DNA of 64,000 nucleotides from Achromobacter sp. Bel (GCF_012928505.1 NZ_JABBJN010000015.1:56599-120598); one strand, 5' to 3'; numbered from the stretch's first letter, positions 33,795 to 42,521 are shown. Notes: generated by a model not told the origin, from the sequence alone. Made by a program: numbers and translations.

Positions 33795-33837
33795 CTCATC
33801 CGAGGGCGGCGCGAAGCCGTCTTCTACTGGATTCATC

Positions 33838-35637
33838 ATGTTTACGACTCGCCCGGAAATCCTCGGCACCTTCGGTGTCGTGACCTCTACCCACTGGTTG
33901 GCCAGCGCGGCCGGCATGTCGCTGCTGGAACGCGGCGGCAACGCGTTCGATGCGTGCGCCGCATCGGCGTTCGTGCTGCAGGTGGTCGAGCCCCACCTGG
34001 TCGGCCCGGCCGGTGAAGTGCCCGCGGTGTTCTATTCGGCCCGGACCGGGCGCGTCGAGGTGCTTTGCGGCCAGGGCACGACGCCTGCCGCGGCCACGCT
34101 TGAACGCTATCGCGCCGAAGGGCTCAAGCTGATCCCCGGCAACGGCCTGCTGGCCACCGTGATCCCGGGCGCGTTCGACGCCTGGATGCTGCTGCTGCGC
34201 GACCACGGCACGATGCGCGTGCGCGACGTGCTGGAGCCCGCCATCTATTACGCCGAGCACGGCCACGCGCTGATGCCGCGCATTTCCAACACCATCGCCG
34301 GCCTGAAGGACTTCTTCGAAACGCATTGGCCCACCACCGCCCAGGTCTACGTGCCGGGCGGCAAGGTGCCCGAAGCTCGCAAGCTGTTCCGCAACCCGGC
34401 GCTGGCCCGCACCTGGACCCGCGTGCTAAAGGAAGCCGAGGCCGCGGGGGCGGACCGCGAACGCCAGATCGAAGCGGCCCGCGATGCGTTCTACCGGGGG
34501 TTCATCGCCGACGAGATCGACAAGTTCGCGCGCAACACCGACGTCATGGATGAAAGCGGCACGACCCACCGGGGTGTCATCACGGCGGACGACCTGGCGG
34601 GCTGGTCGGCCAGCTACGACAAGCCGCTGACCTACGACTATCACGGCTATACGGTCGCCAAGGCCGGCGCCTGGAGCCAGGGGCCGGTTTTCCTGCAGAC
34701 GCTGGCGCTGCTCAAAGGCATGGACCTGGCGGGCGTCGGCCCGAACAGCGTGGAATTCATCCACCGCGTCACCGAAGCCATGAAGCTGGCGTTCGCCGAC
34801 CGCGAGGCCTACTACGGCGATCCGGCTTTCATCGACGTGCCGCTGGCCCATCTGTTGTCCGACGAGTACAACGCCGAGCGCCGCGCGCTGATCGGCGAAT
34901 CCGCCTCGCACGACCTGCTGCCCGGCCGGGTGCCCGGCTTCGAGGCCCAGGTGGCGCGCGTCATGGATACGCTGGAACGCCTGTCCAAAGTGTCGGCGCC
35001 CGGCAGCGCCACCAACGAACCGACGCTGGCCGACATGCGTGCCTCCGCCAAGCGCGGGGACACCACGCATGTGGACGTCATCGATCGCTGGGGCAACATG
35101 ATTTCCGCCACGCCGTCGGGCGGCTGGTTCCAGTCTTCGCCCGTCATCCCGGAACTGGGCTTTGGCCTGAACACCCGCGCCCAGATGTTTTGGCTGGAAG
35201 AGGGTCTGCCCGGCACGCTGGCGCCGGGCAAACGTCCGCGCACGACGCTGACGCCTTCGCTGGCGCTGCGCGACGGCAAGCCCTATCTGGCATTCGGCAC
35301 CCCGGGCGGCGACCAGCAGGAACAATGGCAGCTGCTGTTCTTCCTGCGCCACGTGCACCACGGGCTGAACTTGCAGGAAGCCATCGACCTGCCCATGTCC
35401 CACACCATGCACTTTCCCTCGTCCTTCTACCCGCGCGACCGCAAGCCCGGCCATCTGGCGGTGGAAGCCAGTTTTGGTCCCGAGGTCATCGACGGCCTGC
35501 GCCAGCGCGGGCACCAGGTCGAGGAAGTGCCGGAATGGTCCGTGGGCCGCCTGACCGCGGCCTCGCGCGACGAAGATGGGCTGCTGCATGCGGCGGCCAC
35601 GCCGCGGTTGATGCAGGCCTACGCCATCGGCCGCTAA
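33838..35637 (+). CDS. ggt: gamma-glutamyltransferase family protein without signal peptide
   Basis: 599 residues. The Ntn-hydrolase layout of GGT is intact: large-subunit start VTSTHWLASAAGMSLLERGG near 16-35, then the processing site Asp408-Thr409 in KRGDTTHVDVIDRWGN, where Thr409 would become the catalytic N-terminus of the small subunit. SATPSGGWFQSS near 423-434 and FGTPGGDQQEQWQ near 483-495 complete the active-site region. Classical GGT is periplasmic, but here the protein starts MFTTRPEILGTFG with no export signal, so it is probably cytosolic and acts on imported gamma-glutamyl or cephalosporin-like amides. It follows the ABC binding-protein gene. Confidence 0.88.
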   Translation: MFTTRPEILGTFGVVTSTHWLASAAGMSLLERGGNAFDACAASAFVLQVVEPHLVGPAGEVPAVFYSARTGRVEVLCGQGTTPAAATLERYRAEGLKLIPGNGLLATVIPGAFDAWMLLLRDHGTMRVRDVLEPAIYYAEHGHALMPRISNTIAGLKDFFETHWPTTAQVYVPGGKVPEARKLFRNPALARTWTRVLKEAEAAGADRERQIEAARDAFYRGFIADEIDKFARNTDVMDESGTTHRGVITADDLAGWSASYDKPLTYDYHGYTVAKAGAWSQGPVFLQTLALLKGMDLAGVGPNSVEFIHRVTEAMKLAFADREAYYGDPAFIDVPLAHLLSDEYNAERRALIGESASHDLLPGRVPGFEAQVARVMDTLERLSKVSAPGSATNEPTLADMRASAKRGDTTHVDVIDRWGNMISATPSGGWFQSSPVIPELGFGLNTRAQMFWLEEGLPGTLAPGKRPRTTLTPSLALRDGKPYLAFGTPGGDQQEQWQLLFFLRHVHHGLNLQEAIDLPMSHTMHFPSSFYPRDRKPGHLAVEASFGPEVIDGLRQRGHQVEEVPEWSVGRLTAASRDEDGLLHAAATPRLMQAYAIGR

Positions 35638-35654
35638 GCGCCGTTGCAGGCGAA

Positions 35655-35680
35655 CCGGTGCGCGCGGCTGCGCGCACCGG
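35655..35680 (+). terminator. GC-rich hairpin after ggt
   Basis: Perfect 10-bp stem CCGGTGCGCG / CGCGCACCGG with a 6-base loop, 18 bases after the ggt stop. No U-run follows, so termination is uncertain. Confidence 0.45.
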
Positions 35681-35790
35681 GCGCATCGGGCTGTCTGCAC
35701 TGGCCGTCCCGCACGGCAAGCCGGGGCTGGTCGAGCCGGCCGCGCCTTGCTGCCTTGCGGCGATTTGCCGGCATGGGCTATCTTTCTCCC

Positions 35791-36765
35791 ATGACGTCAT
35801 CCCAGCAGCGCCCGGCAATCGGGGCGCAATCCCTGACGGGACAAGAACCGCTATTCATCGTCCTCAACACCGGATCGGGGCGCGGCGACGCGCAGGTCCT
35901 GCAGGACACCATCCGCGGCATCCTCGACGAGGCCGGTCGGCGTTACACGCTGATGCCCGTCGATGATCCGTCCAAACTGACCGAAACGGCGCAGGCCGCC
36001 GTCAAGCGTGCGCAGGACGAACAGGGCGTCGTGATCGCCGCCGGCGGCGACGGCACGCTCAATGCCGTCGCCAGCACGGTGCTGGGCCGCGGCGTGCCTT
36101 TCGGCATCCTGCCCCAGGGCACCTTCAATTATTTCGGACGCCGCTACGGCATCTCGCAGGACACCGACGTCGCCTTGCGCGGCTTCCTGCAAGGCCATCT
36201 GCAGCCCGTGCAGGTCGGGCACCTGAACGGCAGGCTGTTTCTGGTGAACGCCAGTCTGGGCCTGTACCCCACGCTGCTGGAAGACCGCGAGGCCTATAAG
36301 CAGCGTTTCGGCCGCAGCCGCCTCGTGGCCCTGTGGTCGGGCATCGTTACCTTGTTGCGCGCGCCGCGCCAGCTCAGGCTGCAACTGGAATACGAGGGCC
36401 GGGCGCGCGATCTGCGTTCCCCAACGCTGGTGGTCGGCAACAACAAGCTGCAACTCGAACACATCGGCATCGAATCCCACGAACTGGACCACGGACGCCT
36501 GGTGGCGATGGCGGCGCGGCCGGTCGGCACGCTGGCGCTGTATGGCCTGCTGCTGCGCGGTCTGTTCAGCCGGCTGGGCGACGCGGAGCACGTGATCAGC
36601 TTCGCCTTCGACCGGCTGACGGTGCACATTCGCGGGCGCAACCGCGTCAAGGTGGCGATGGACGGTGAAATCTCCTGGATGAACACGCCGCTGGAATTCA
36701 AGGTGGCCGACGAAAAGCTGCCGCTGGTGGTGCCGGCCGACTCGCAGTTCCTGGACCGCTCATGA
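35791..36765 (+). CDS. diacylglycerol/sphingosine kinase-family lipid kinase
   Basis: 324 residues from ATG 35791. The DAGK catalytic domain begins PLFIVLNTGSGRGDAQ near 20-35, carries the nucleotide motif GGDGT at 85-89 and PFGILPQGTFNYFGRRYG near 102-119, and ends with a YegS/DgkB-like C-lobe (VKVAMDGEISWMNTPLEFKV). It phosphorylates a lipid alcohol using ATP. Its last 4 bases overlap a metallophosphoesterase gene, itself overlapping a PAP2 phosphatase gene; the three are surely co-translated and may form a lipid phosphate cycle (inference). An alternative start at 35773 adds six residues. Confidence 0.88.
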   Translation: MTSSQQRPAIGAQSLTGQEPLFIVLNTGSGRGDAQVLQDTIRGILDEAGRRYTLMPVDDPSKLTETAQAAVKRAQDEQGVVIAAGGDGTLNAVASTVLGRGVPFGILPQGTFNYFGRRYGISQDTDVALRGFLQGHLQPVQVGHLNGRLFLVNASLGLYPTLLEDREAYKQRFGRSRLVALWSGIVTLLRAPRQLRLQLEYEGRARDLRSPTLVVGNNKLQLEHIGIESHELDHGRLVAMAARPVGTLALYGLLLRGLFSRLGDAEHVISFAFDRLTVHIRGRNRVKVAMDGEISWMNTPLEFKVADEKLPLVVPADSQFLDRS

Positions 36766-37556
36766 CGCGCATCCTGCAGTTATCCGACACGCATTTCGGC
36801 ACCGAGCGCAAACCCGTGCTCGAGGCCGCGCTGGACCTGGCTCGTTCGCTGAACCCGGATCTGGTCGTGCTCAGCGGCGACATCACGCAGCGCGCGCGGC
36901 GCGGGCAGTTCGCCGCCGCCCGCAAATTCATCGAACGCCTGTCGCTGCCGGTGCTGGCCGTGCCGGGCAACCACGACATCCCGCTGTTCAACCTGTTCGC
37001 CCGCGCGCTCAACCCGTACGGCAACTACAAGCGCGCGTTGGGCGCGGTGCTGGAGCCGGTGTTCGAAAACCCGGGCCTGCTCGCCATCGGCGTGAATACC
37101 ACGCGGCCGCGCCGTCACAAGGACGGCGAAATCTCCGATACGCAGATCGCCCGCGTGGCGCAGCGCCTGCGCCAGGCGCGCCCGGGCCAGTTGCGCGTCG
37201 TGGTGGCGCACCATCCCGTGCGCGCCAAGGTCGAATCCGACCTGTCCAATCTGCTCATCGGGCGCGAGCGGGCGCTGGCGGCCTGGGCCCAGGCGGGGGT
37301 GGACCTGATCCTGGGCGGGCACATCCATCTTCCTTATGTGCTGCCCTTGTCCGCGGCGGGCCAGCCGGCAGGCTGGATCGTCCAGGCGGGCACCGCGTGC
37401 TCTCACCGGGTCCGGGGCAGCGTGCCCAACTCGGTGAATGTGATCACGCGCGAAGGCGAGGGCGGCCTGCAGGCCTGTCACGTCGAGCGCTGGGACTACG
37501 CGGCAGGCACGCACGCGTTCGCGCCGGTCGACAAGACGCTGGTGACGCTGTCATGA
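36762..37556 (+). CDS. calcineurin-like metallophosphoesterase
   Basis: 264 residues. All five blocks of the fold are present: LSDTHFG (Asp9, His11), SGDIT (Asp40), GNHD (69-72), VVAHHPV near 148-154 and GGHIHLPY near 185-192. Members cleave cyclic nucleotides, phospholipid headgroups or UDP-diacylglucosamine. The protein has no signal peptide. Overlap of 4 bases with genes on both sides, a lipid kinase and a PAP2 phosphatase, points to a phospholipid-related role (inference). Confidence 0.88.
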   Translation: MTRILQLSDTHFGTERKPVLEAALDLARSLNPDLVVLSGDITQRARRGQFAAARKFIERLSLPVLAVPGNHDIPLFNLFARALNPYGNYKRALGAVLEPVFENPGLLAIGVNTTRPRRHKDGEISDTQIARVAQRLRQARPGQLRVVVAHHPVRAKVESDLSNLLIGRERALAAWAQAGVDLILGGHIHLPYVLPLSAAGQPAGWIVQAGTACSHRVRGSVPNSVNVITREGEGGLQACHVERWDYAAGTHAFAPVDKTLVTLS

Positions 37557-38320
37557 CCGACGCGTATGCGGCATGGGTGGCCTACCACGCCTTGGCGTTG
37601 TTCATTGCGCTGCCACTGCTTGCGGGCGTGGGCGCGTTCTTCGCCGTGCGCGCCTATGCCGGTTGCTCGGGACGGTGCCGCAACGTCGTCCACGCGTCGG
37701 GGCTGGCCGTCTTGTTGTTGCTGTTCGTGGGGCTGGCGATGGCGGTGCGGCGCCAGGGGGGCATCGTCGCGTTCGACGGTGCGCTGGCGGGCGCGTTGAG
37801 CATGACGATCGACACGTCGCTGCTGTGGCTGCTGTCGTGGTTTACATATCTGGGCGACCGCGACTTCCTGACGGTGCTGAGCGTGCTGATGACGCTTTAC
37901 CTGCTCTGGACGGGCTGGTGGCGCCTGGCGGTGTTCTGCGCCATCACCACCGGCGTCGGCGGGGCGATCAACTCGCTGCTCAAGCACACCTTTGAACGGG
38001 TTCGGCCTGAGCACGATCACGGCTATGCCACGGTGGCGGGGTGGAGTTTCCCCAGCGGCCATGCCTCGGCCGCGATGGCGGTGTACGGCACGGCCTGCTA
38101 TCTGGCATGGCGTCTGGCGCCGCCCGCCTGGCGGGGGCCTTGCGTGGCGATTTCCGCCGCGCTGATCATGGCCATCGGACTCAGCCGCATCTTGCTGCAG
38201 GTCCATTTCACCAGCGACGTCGTGGCGGGTTTCGCCTTCAGCCTGGCCTGGTTGTCGGTTTGCGTCGCGGTGGCCGAGCGCTACTGCACGTCACGCCGGG
38301 CAGTGCAAGACGCGCAGTAG
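37553..38320 (+). CDS. PAP2 family integral-membrane phosphatase
   Basis: 255 residues from ATG 37553, which overlaps the stop of the preceding gene. Five or six membrane helices. The three acid phosphatase motifs are intact: KHTFERVRP (144-152), PSGH (167-170) and SRILLQVHFTSD (211-222) with His218 as nucleophile and Asp222. Proteins of this kind remove phosphate from phosphatidate, undecaprenyl pyrophosphate or lipid A on the outer face of the inner membrane. Together with the upstream lipid kinase it could turn a lipid phosphate over. Its last 30 bases overlap the 3' end of the opposite-strand truncated dehydrogenase gene. Confidence 0.9.
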   Translation: MTDAYAAWVAYHALALFIALPLLAGVGAFFAVRAYAGCSGRCRNVVHASGLAVLLLLFVGLAMAVRRQGGIVAFDGALAGALSMTIDTSLLWLLSWFTYLGDRDFLTVLSVLMTLYLLWTGWWRLAVFCAITTGVGGAINSLLKHTFERVRPEHDHGYATVAGWSFPSGHASAAMAVYGTACYLAWRLAPPAWRGPCVAISAALIMAIGLSRILLQVHFTSDVVAGFAFSLAWLSVCVAVAERYCTSRRAVQDAQ

Positions 38321-38719
38321 GCGCGCGCTGGCGTCTTCCGCCGCCAGTCCTGGCATGCTGGTGTAGCGGCCGCCTGCGCTTGCGATCGCCATCCCCAGAC
38401 GGCGCGCCCGTTCACCGGGCGGAGGGGCCAGATCGATGATCTGCTTGCCTGCGACGGGCGCCGTGACTTCGCCGTCGCTGAAACGCTCCAGCGTACGGTC
38501 GATCTCGCGCTCCCGCGGCAAGGCCAGCACGATGGTGTCCGATTCCGCCAGGGCTTCCCGGGCCGAGGTGGCCAACGTGGCCGAACCGCGGAAATCCTCG
38601 CAGCGATCGGGATCGATGTCGTAGACGGTCAGCGCAAGGTCCGGCTTGGCCTCAAGCAGGCGCCGGGCAGCCAGCGTCCCGGTGCCGCCCATGCCTAAGA
38701 TGCTGATGCGCTGGCTCAT
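38291..38719 (-). pseudogene. truncated NAD(P)-binding beta-hydroxyacid dehydrogenase-like protein
   Basis: 142 residues from ATG 38719, overlapping the thioesterase stop by 4 bases; an upstream ATG at 38737 is less likely. It holds only the Rossmann N-domain: ISILGMGGTGTLAARRLL near 5-22, YDIDPDRC with the NAD/NADP-selecting strand end, and DTIVLALPREREIDRTL near 60-76. The translation stops where relatives of about 290 residues continue into the catalytic helical domain (the usual DAPVSGG region is replaced by SMPGLAAEDAS and an end). No continuation is seen in other frames because the PAP2 gene lies there. Could be a remnant or a stand-alone Rossmann protein. Confidence 0.6.
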
Positions 38720-39159
38720 GGCTTGGGCACGGACCACGTGCTCACGATATGGGCGAGGGGCTCGTCCGAGCCTTCGCCGGTCAGGATGACTTCGCCGGCG
38801 GACAGGCGTCCCACCTTCAGCAGGCGGGCGTCCGCGTAAATGGCGCCGGCGGGGCTTTTACGCAGGAAGTTGATGGTCAGGCTGGCGGTGACGGCGTGCG
38901 CCTGGCCGGTGGCGCCCACCACGGCGGCATACATGGTCAGGTCCGCCAAGCCCATCAACATGGGCCCCGCGACGATGCCGCCCAGGCGTTGGTGAGCGTC
39001 GCGGGCAGGCAGCACCGCGCGCGCCGTGCCGCGGCCGATGCGCAGGATGTCGATGCCCAGCAGCAGGGAAAACGGATGCTGGTCGGCCAGCAGGATGTGG
39101 AAATCGGCCAGGCTGATCAGCGGGGCCTCGGGGTCGGCGGCCAGGGCGGTTGCGGTCAT
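38716..39159 (-). CDS. PaaI-type hotdog-fold thioesterase
   Basis: 147 residues, a single hotdog domain. LADQHPFSLLLGIDILRIGRG near 25-45 opens the fold, then QRLGGIVAGPMLMGLADLTMY near 58-78 (the helix with the catalytic Asp/Glu position) and VTASLTINFLRKSPAG near 90-105. Such proteins hydrolyse acyl-CoA thioesters. It overlaps the TetR gene upstream and the truncated dehydrogenase gene downstream by 4 bases each, forming a tight three-gene operon probably under the TetR protein. Confidence 0.88.
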   Translation of the reverse strand: MTATALAADPEAPLISLADFHILLADQHPFSLLLGIDILRIGRGTARAVLPARDAHQRLGGIVAGPMLMGLADLTMYAAVVGATGQAHAVTASLTINFLRKSPAGAIYADARLLKVGRLSAGEVILTGEGSDEPLAHIVSTWSVPKP

Positions 39160-39770
39160 CGTTGCTCCAGGGCGAGGCAGTAGTTGTCCAGCAACGCGTC
39201 GGCGTGCTGGCCCAGGGATTTCAGGCGATGGGTGTGCAGCAGCAGCAATAACCCCATCAGATAGGTGAAGAGATTCATCTGCTCAATCGCCACGACTGGC
39301 GCGTCCCAGCCTTTGGTGCGGCCCAGGGCCGCGCCAAGCAGGTCCACGCATTGCCGCAGCCGGGCGTTGAGCTTTTCGTCCATTTCCCGGCCGAGGCCGC
39401 GTGGCCCCAGCCCCTGGAACAGATACATGCCCAGTGAAAAGTCGGTCTGCCGCTCGGCGTAATAGCGGAAAAAGGCCTGGATGGCGCGGCGTGCGGCGCC
39501 CGGCGCATCACCCGTGGCGGCAGCGTCGGCCAGGTGCGTGTGCAGCCGCTGCAGCGATTCGTCCAGCAGCGCGCCGTAGATCGTTTCCTTGCCGGCGAAC
39601 CAGGGGTAGATGGCGCCGGTGGTGCAGCCGGCCTCCTTGGCGATCGCCCGGATCGTGGTCTTTTCCAGGCCGTCCTGTTCGAACACGCGCTGGGCGGCGT
39701 CCAGGATCAACTGGCGGCGCAGCGCACTCAGGCGTTCATTGCGGTCGGTACGGGCGCTCGGGGAGGGCAT
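39156..39770 (-). CDS. TetR family transcriptional regulator
   Basis: 204 residues. The HTH is near residues 18-65 (LILDAAQRVFEQDGLEKTTI, then AIAKEAGCTTGAIYPWFAGK). The C-terminal domain is of the TetR_C type with LFTYLMGLLLLLHTHR near its end. First gene of the thioesterase operon, so probably autoregulating. A palindrome ATAAC-AAT-GTTAT lies 55 bases upstream at 39825-39837 and is the likely operator. Confidence 0.87.
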   Translation of the reverse strand: MPSPSARTDRNERLSALRRQLILDAAQRVFEQDGLEKTTIRAIAKEAGCTTGAIYPWFAGKETIYGALLDESLQRLHTHLADAAATGDAPGAARRAIQAFFRYYAERQTDFSLGMYLFQGLGPRGLGREMDEKLNARLRQCVDLLGAALGRTKGWDAPVVAIEQMNLFTYLMGLLLLLHTHRLKSLGQHADALLDNYCLALEQR

Positions 39771-40230
39771 GGGGGCACGGCGGCAGCGATGGAATCAGCT
39801 CGATAATATCGACGATTTTTATTAATAACAATGTTATCTGAAGGTGGCCCCATGCATGGGCGGCAAGGGTGCGGGCCTCGGCGCCGGAACCGGCTTCAAG
39901 ACGGAAAGCGCGTGGCCTTGGGTGGGAAAGGCGTTTGAAAGCGGCAGGCTAAAATGCCCAAAAAAATTAGGGGCAGGGCTGAAAGTCGCATGGATACGGG
40001 CTTGCCTGTTGAACCAAGGGTAAGCCCTAGCAGCTTTGGCGGCAGGTTCGCGTGATGTTGCAAGATCCCAACAGGGGTGTCGCAAACCAGCACTTTTCTG
40101 ATGCCGACCATAGCCAGTCCCCGCGATTTTTGATGCAATAGCGTCAACTTCCCTTCGCGGAGTTAGGGGGGCGGCAGGCTGGTTTGCTGGATTGCTGCTC
40201 TTGTCACTCAAATCAACGGAGATTTCTTAA
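39771..40230. promoter_or_regulatory. 460-bp region between the TetR gene and the porin gene
   Basis: Near the left end is an AT-rich block with the palindrome ATAACAATGTTAT (39825-39837), a candidate TetR operator. The remainder is the upstream region of the porin gene, with no gene recognised. Just before the porin ATG is GGAGA (40217-40221). Porin promoters are often controlled at a distance, which fits the long spacer; no sigma site could be assigned with confidence. Confidence 0.45.
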
Positions 40231-41346
40231 ATGAAAAAGACTCTGCTCGCTGCCGCCCTGCTCGCCGGTTTCGCCGGTGTCGCCCAGGCAGAAACGTCTG
40301 TCACCCTGTACGGCATCATCGACACGGGCCTCGGCTACAACAAGATCAGCGGCGCCAGCAATGAAGGCGCGAACGGCAGCCGTTTCGGCATGATCAACGG
40401 CGTCCAAAACGGTTCGCGCTGGGGTCTGCGTGGTTCGGAAGATCTGGGTGACGGCCTGCGCGCTGTTTTCCAACTGGAATCGGGTTTCAACTCCGGTAAC
40501 GGCAACTCCGCTCAAGGCGGTCGCCTGTTCGGTCGTCAAGCCACCGTCGGTCTGGCCAGCGACAGCTGGGGCCAACTGGACTTCGGTCGCCAAACCAACA
40601 TCGCGTCGAAGTACTTCGGCTCGATCGACCCGTTCGGCGCTGGCTTCGGTCAAGCTAACATCGGCGTGGCTCTGAGCGCCGCCAACACGAACCGCTACGA
40701 CAACATGGTCATGTATCAGACCCCGTCGTTCAGCGGCTTCCAGTTCGGCGTCGGCTACTCGTTCAACGTGAACGACACCAACGCTGCTCAAACCGGCTTC
40801 AAGACCGCCGACAACACCCGCGCCATCACGACCGGTCTGCGCTATGTCAACGGCCCGCTGAACGCAGCCCTGACGTACGACCAACTGAACGGCTCGAACA
40901 AGCTGCCGGGCGCTTCGTCCGACGCTACCCCGCGTCAGTACGCCATCGGCGGTTCGTACGACTTTGAAGTCGTCAAGCTGGCTCTGGCCTACGCTCGCAC
41001 GACCGACGGCTGGTTCGCTGGTCAAGGCGTCGACACCAACCTGGGCAGCATCAACTTCGGCGCCAACGCCTTTGCTGATGGCTTCAAGGCCAACTCGTAC
41101 ATGGTCGGCCTGTCCGCCCCGATCGGCGGCGCAAGCAGCCTGTTCGGTTCGTGGCAAATGGTTGACCCCAGCAACACCAAGCTGACCGGCGGCGACGAGT
41201 CGACCCAAGTCTACTCGCTGGGCTACACCTACGACCTGTCCAAGCGCACCAACCTGTACGCCTACGGTTCGTACGCCAAGAACTACGCCTTCATCGACGA
41301 CCTGAAGTCGACCGCTGTCGGCGTCGGTATCCGCCACCGCTTCTAA
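40231..41346 (+). CDS. general porin, Gram-negative 16-strand type
   Basis: 371 residues. Signal peptide 1-20 (KKTLLAAALLAGFAGVAQA) cleaved before ETSVTLYGIIDTGLGY, the standard first strand of betaproteobacterial porins. SRWGLRGSEDLGDGLRAVFQ near 66-85 and GRLFGRQATVGLASDSWGQL near 97-116 are the constriction-region strands. The chain ends GVGIRHRF with the terminal Phe needed for outer-membrane assembly. Codon choice differs from the neighbours (many GGT, GCT, CGT, CAA), a sign of very high expression. Trimeric channel for small hydrophilic solutes. Monocistronic: strong hairpins follow. Confidence 0.95.
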   Translation: MKKTLLAAALLAGFAGVAQAETSVTLYGIIDTGLGYNKISGASNEGANGSRFGMINGVQNGSRWGLRGSEDLGDGLRAVFQLESGFNSGNGNSAQGGRLFGRQATVGLASDSWGQLDFGRQTNIASKYFGSIDPFGAGFGQANIGVALSAANTNRYDNMVMYQTPSFSGFQFGVGYSFNVNDTNAAQTGFKTADNTRAITTGLRYVNGPLNAALTYDQLNGSNKLPGASSDATPRQYAIGGSYDFEVVKLALAYARTTDGWFAGQGVDTNLGSINFGANAFADGFKANSYMVGLSAPIGGASSLFGSWQMVDPSNTKLTGGDESTQVYSLGYTYDLSKRTNLYAYGSYAKNYAFIDDLKSTAVGVGIRHRF

Positions 41347-41391
41347 TCCAATGCAGGGCGCAAGCCCTGTCTGGATTCAGAGCGCAAGCGA

Positions 41392-41415
41392 ACGAACGGG
41401 CTTCGGCCCGTTCGT
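41392..41415 (+). terminator. UUCG-loop hairpin after the porin gene
   Basis: Perfect 10-bp stem ACGAACGGGC / GCCCGTTCGT closed by a TTCG tetraloop. It sits just ahead of the main terminator and may stabilise the porin mRNA 3' end. Confidence 0.7.
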
Positions 41416-41417
41416 AT

Positions 41418-41446
41418 AAAGCCACCTTTCGGGGTGGCTTTTTTTT
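41418..41446 (+). terminator. rho-independent terminator of the porin gene
   Basis: 9-bp stem AAAGCCACC / GGTGGCTTT with a 6-base loop followed by a run of T. Separates the porin transcript from the nuo operon. Confidence 0.92.
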
Positions 41447-41604
41447 GTTCCATCGATCTGGTTTTTTGCGTTCCGCAGGTGCTTGTCAGGAGAGTCCTGT
41501 ATCCTTGCAGCTCTGTCTCGAAAACTGCGATTGTTCCATTTGAGGAATGCAGTCTTTCACCTGTTATTCAAGCTACAGAGTTCAGCCGGAAGTAACCACG
41601 CGAA

Positions 41605-41613
41605 TGCTACAAT
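41605..41613 (+). promoter_or_regulatory. extended -10 promoter element ahead of nuoA
   Basis: TGCTACAAT fits an extended -10 (TGn plus TATAAT-like hexamer) 32 bases before the nuoA ATG. No good -35 is present at the right distance, as is usual for extended -10 promoters. The surrounding 41447-41644 spacer has no gene. Confidence 0.45.
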
Positions 41614-41644
41614 CCTAAGGTTTGCGCATTTGACGGACGCCTGA

Positions 41645-42004
41645 ATGAACCTGCAACAGTATTTTCCCGTCCTGCTGTTTATCGTAGTGGCCACCCTTAT
41701 CGGGTTCGCGCTTCTAACGGCCGGCTCCCTCCTTGGCCCACGGCGTCCTTACGCTGAGAAGCTGTCGCCCTATGAGTGCGGCTTCGAAGCGTTTGAAGAC
41801 GCCCGCATGAAGTTTGACGTGCGCTACTACCTGGTGGCGATTCTGTTCATTCTTTTCGACCTGGAAATCGCGTTCCTGTTCCCGTGGGCCATTGCCCAAG
41901 GCACAGTCGGGCTCGTCGGTTTCTGGACGGTCATGGTTTTCCTAGCCGTGTTGACCGTCGGCTTCATCTACGAATGGAAAAAGGGCGCGCTGGACTGGGA
42001 ATAA
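41645..42004 (+). CDS. nuoA: NADH-quinone oxidoreductase subunit A
   Basis: 119 residues with three membrane helices (about 8-30, 60-82, 88-110). The conserved loop [20 protein letters not shown] (41-60) contains the Cys that moves between active and deactive states in complex I, followed by [14 protein letters not shown] with its conserved acidic residues. NuoA lies at the junction of the hydrophilic and membrane arms near the quinone site. First gene of the operon, 40 bases before nuoB. Confidence 0.97.
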   Translation: MNLQQYFPVLLFIVVATLIGFALLTAGSLLGPRRPYAEKLSPYECGFEAFEDARMKFDVRYYLVAILFILFDLEIAFLFPWAIAQGTVGLVGFWTVMVFLAVLTVGFIYEWKKGALDWE

Positions 42005-42044
42005 CCCCTCCGGGTTTTTTCACAGCACGCTATCAGAGACGAAT

Positions 42045-42521
42045 ATGGCTATAGACGGCATTCTCAAGCAAGGGTTCATCACAACCAGCGCCGACAAGTT
42101 CCTTAATTGGGCGAAGACCGGCTCCATGTGGCCCATGACCTTCGGTCTGGCCTGTTGCGCGGTTGAGATGATGCACGCGGGCGCGGCCCGCTACGACCTG
42201 GACCAGTTCGGCATCATTTTCCGGCCCAGCCCGCGTCAGTCCGATCTGATGATCGTCGCTGGCACGCTGTGCAACAAGATGGCGCCGGCGCTGCGTAAGG
42301 TCTATGACCAGATGCCCGAGCCGCGTTGGGTGGTTTCCATGGGCTCCTGTGCCAATGGCGGCGGCTACTACCACTATTCGTATTCGGTGGTTCGTGGTTG
42401 CGACCGCATCGTACCGGTAGACGTCTACGTGCCGGGCTGCCCGCCCACGGCCGAGGCGCTGGTCTACGGCTTGCTGCAGATGCAGAACAAGATCCGCCTG
42501 ACCAACACGATTGCGCGCTGA
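42045..42521 (+). CDS. nuoB: NADH-quinone oxidoreductase subunit B (N2 cluster)
   Basis: 158 residues. Ligands of the terminal [4Fe-4S] cluster N2 are present: tandem Cys37-Cys38 ([11 protein letters not shown]), Cys102 (GSCANGGG) and Cys132 ([11 protein letters not shown]). This subunit passes electrons to ubiquinone. Length and motifs match the PSST family. A 76-base gap to nuoC holds no gene. Confidence 0.97.
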   Translation: MAIDGILKQGFITTSADKFLNWAKTGSMWPMTFGLACCAVEMMHAGAARYDLDQFGIIFRPSPRQSDLMIVAGTLCNKMAPALRKVYDQMPEPRWVVSMGSCANGGGYYHYSYSVVRGCDRIVPVDVYVPGCPPTAEALVYGLLQMQNKIRLTNTIAR

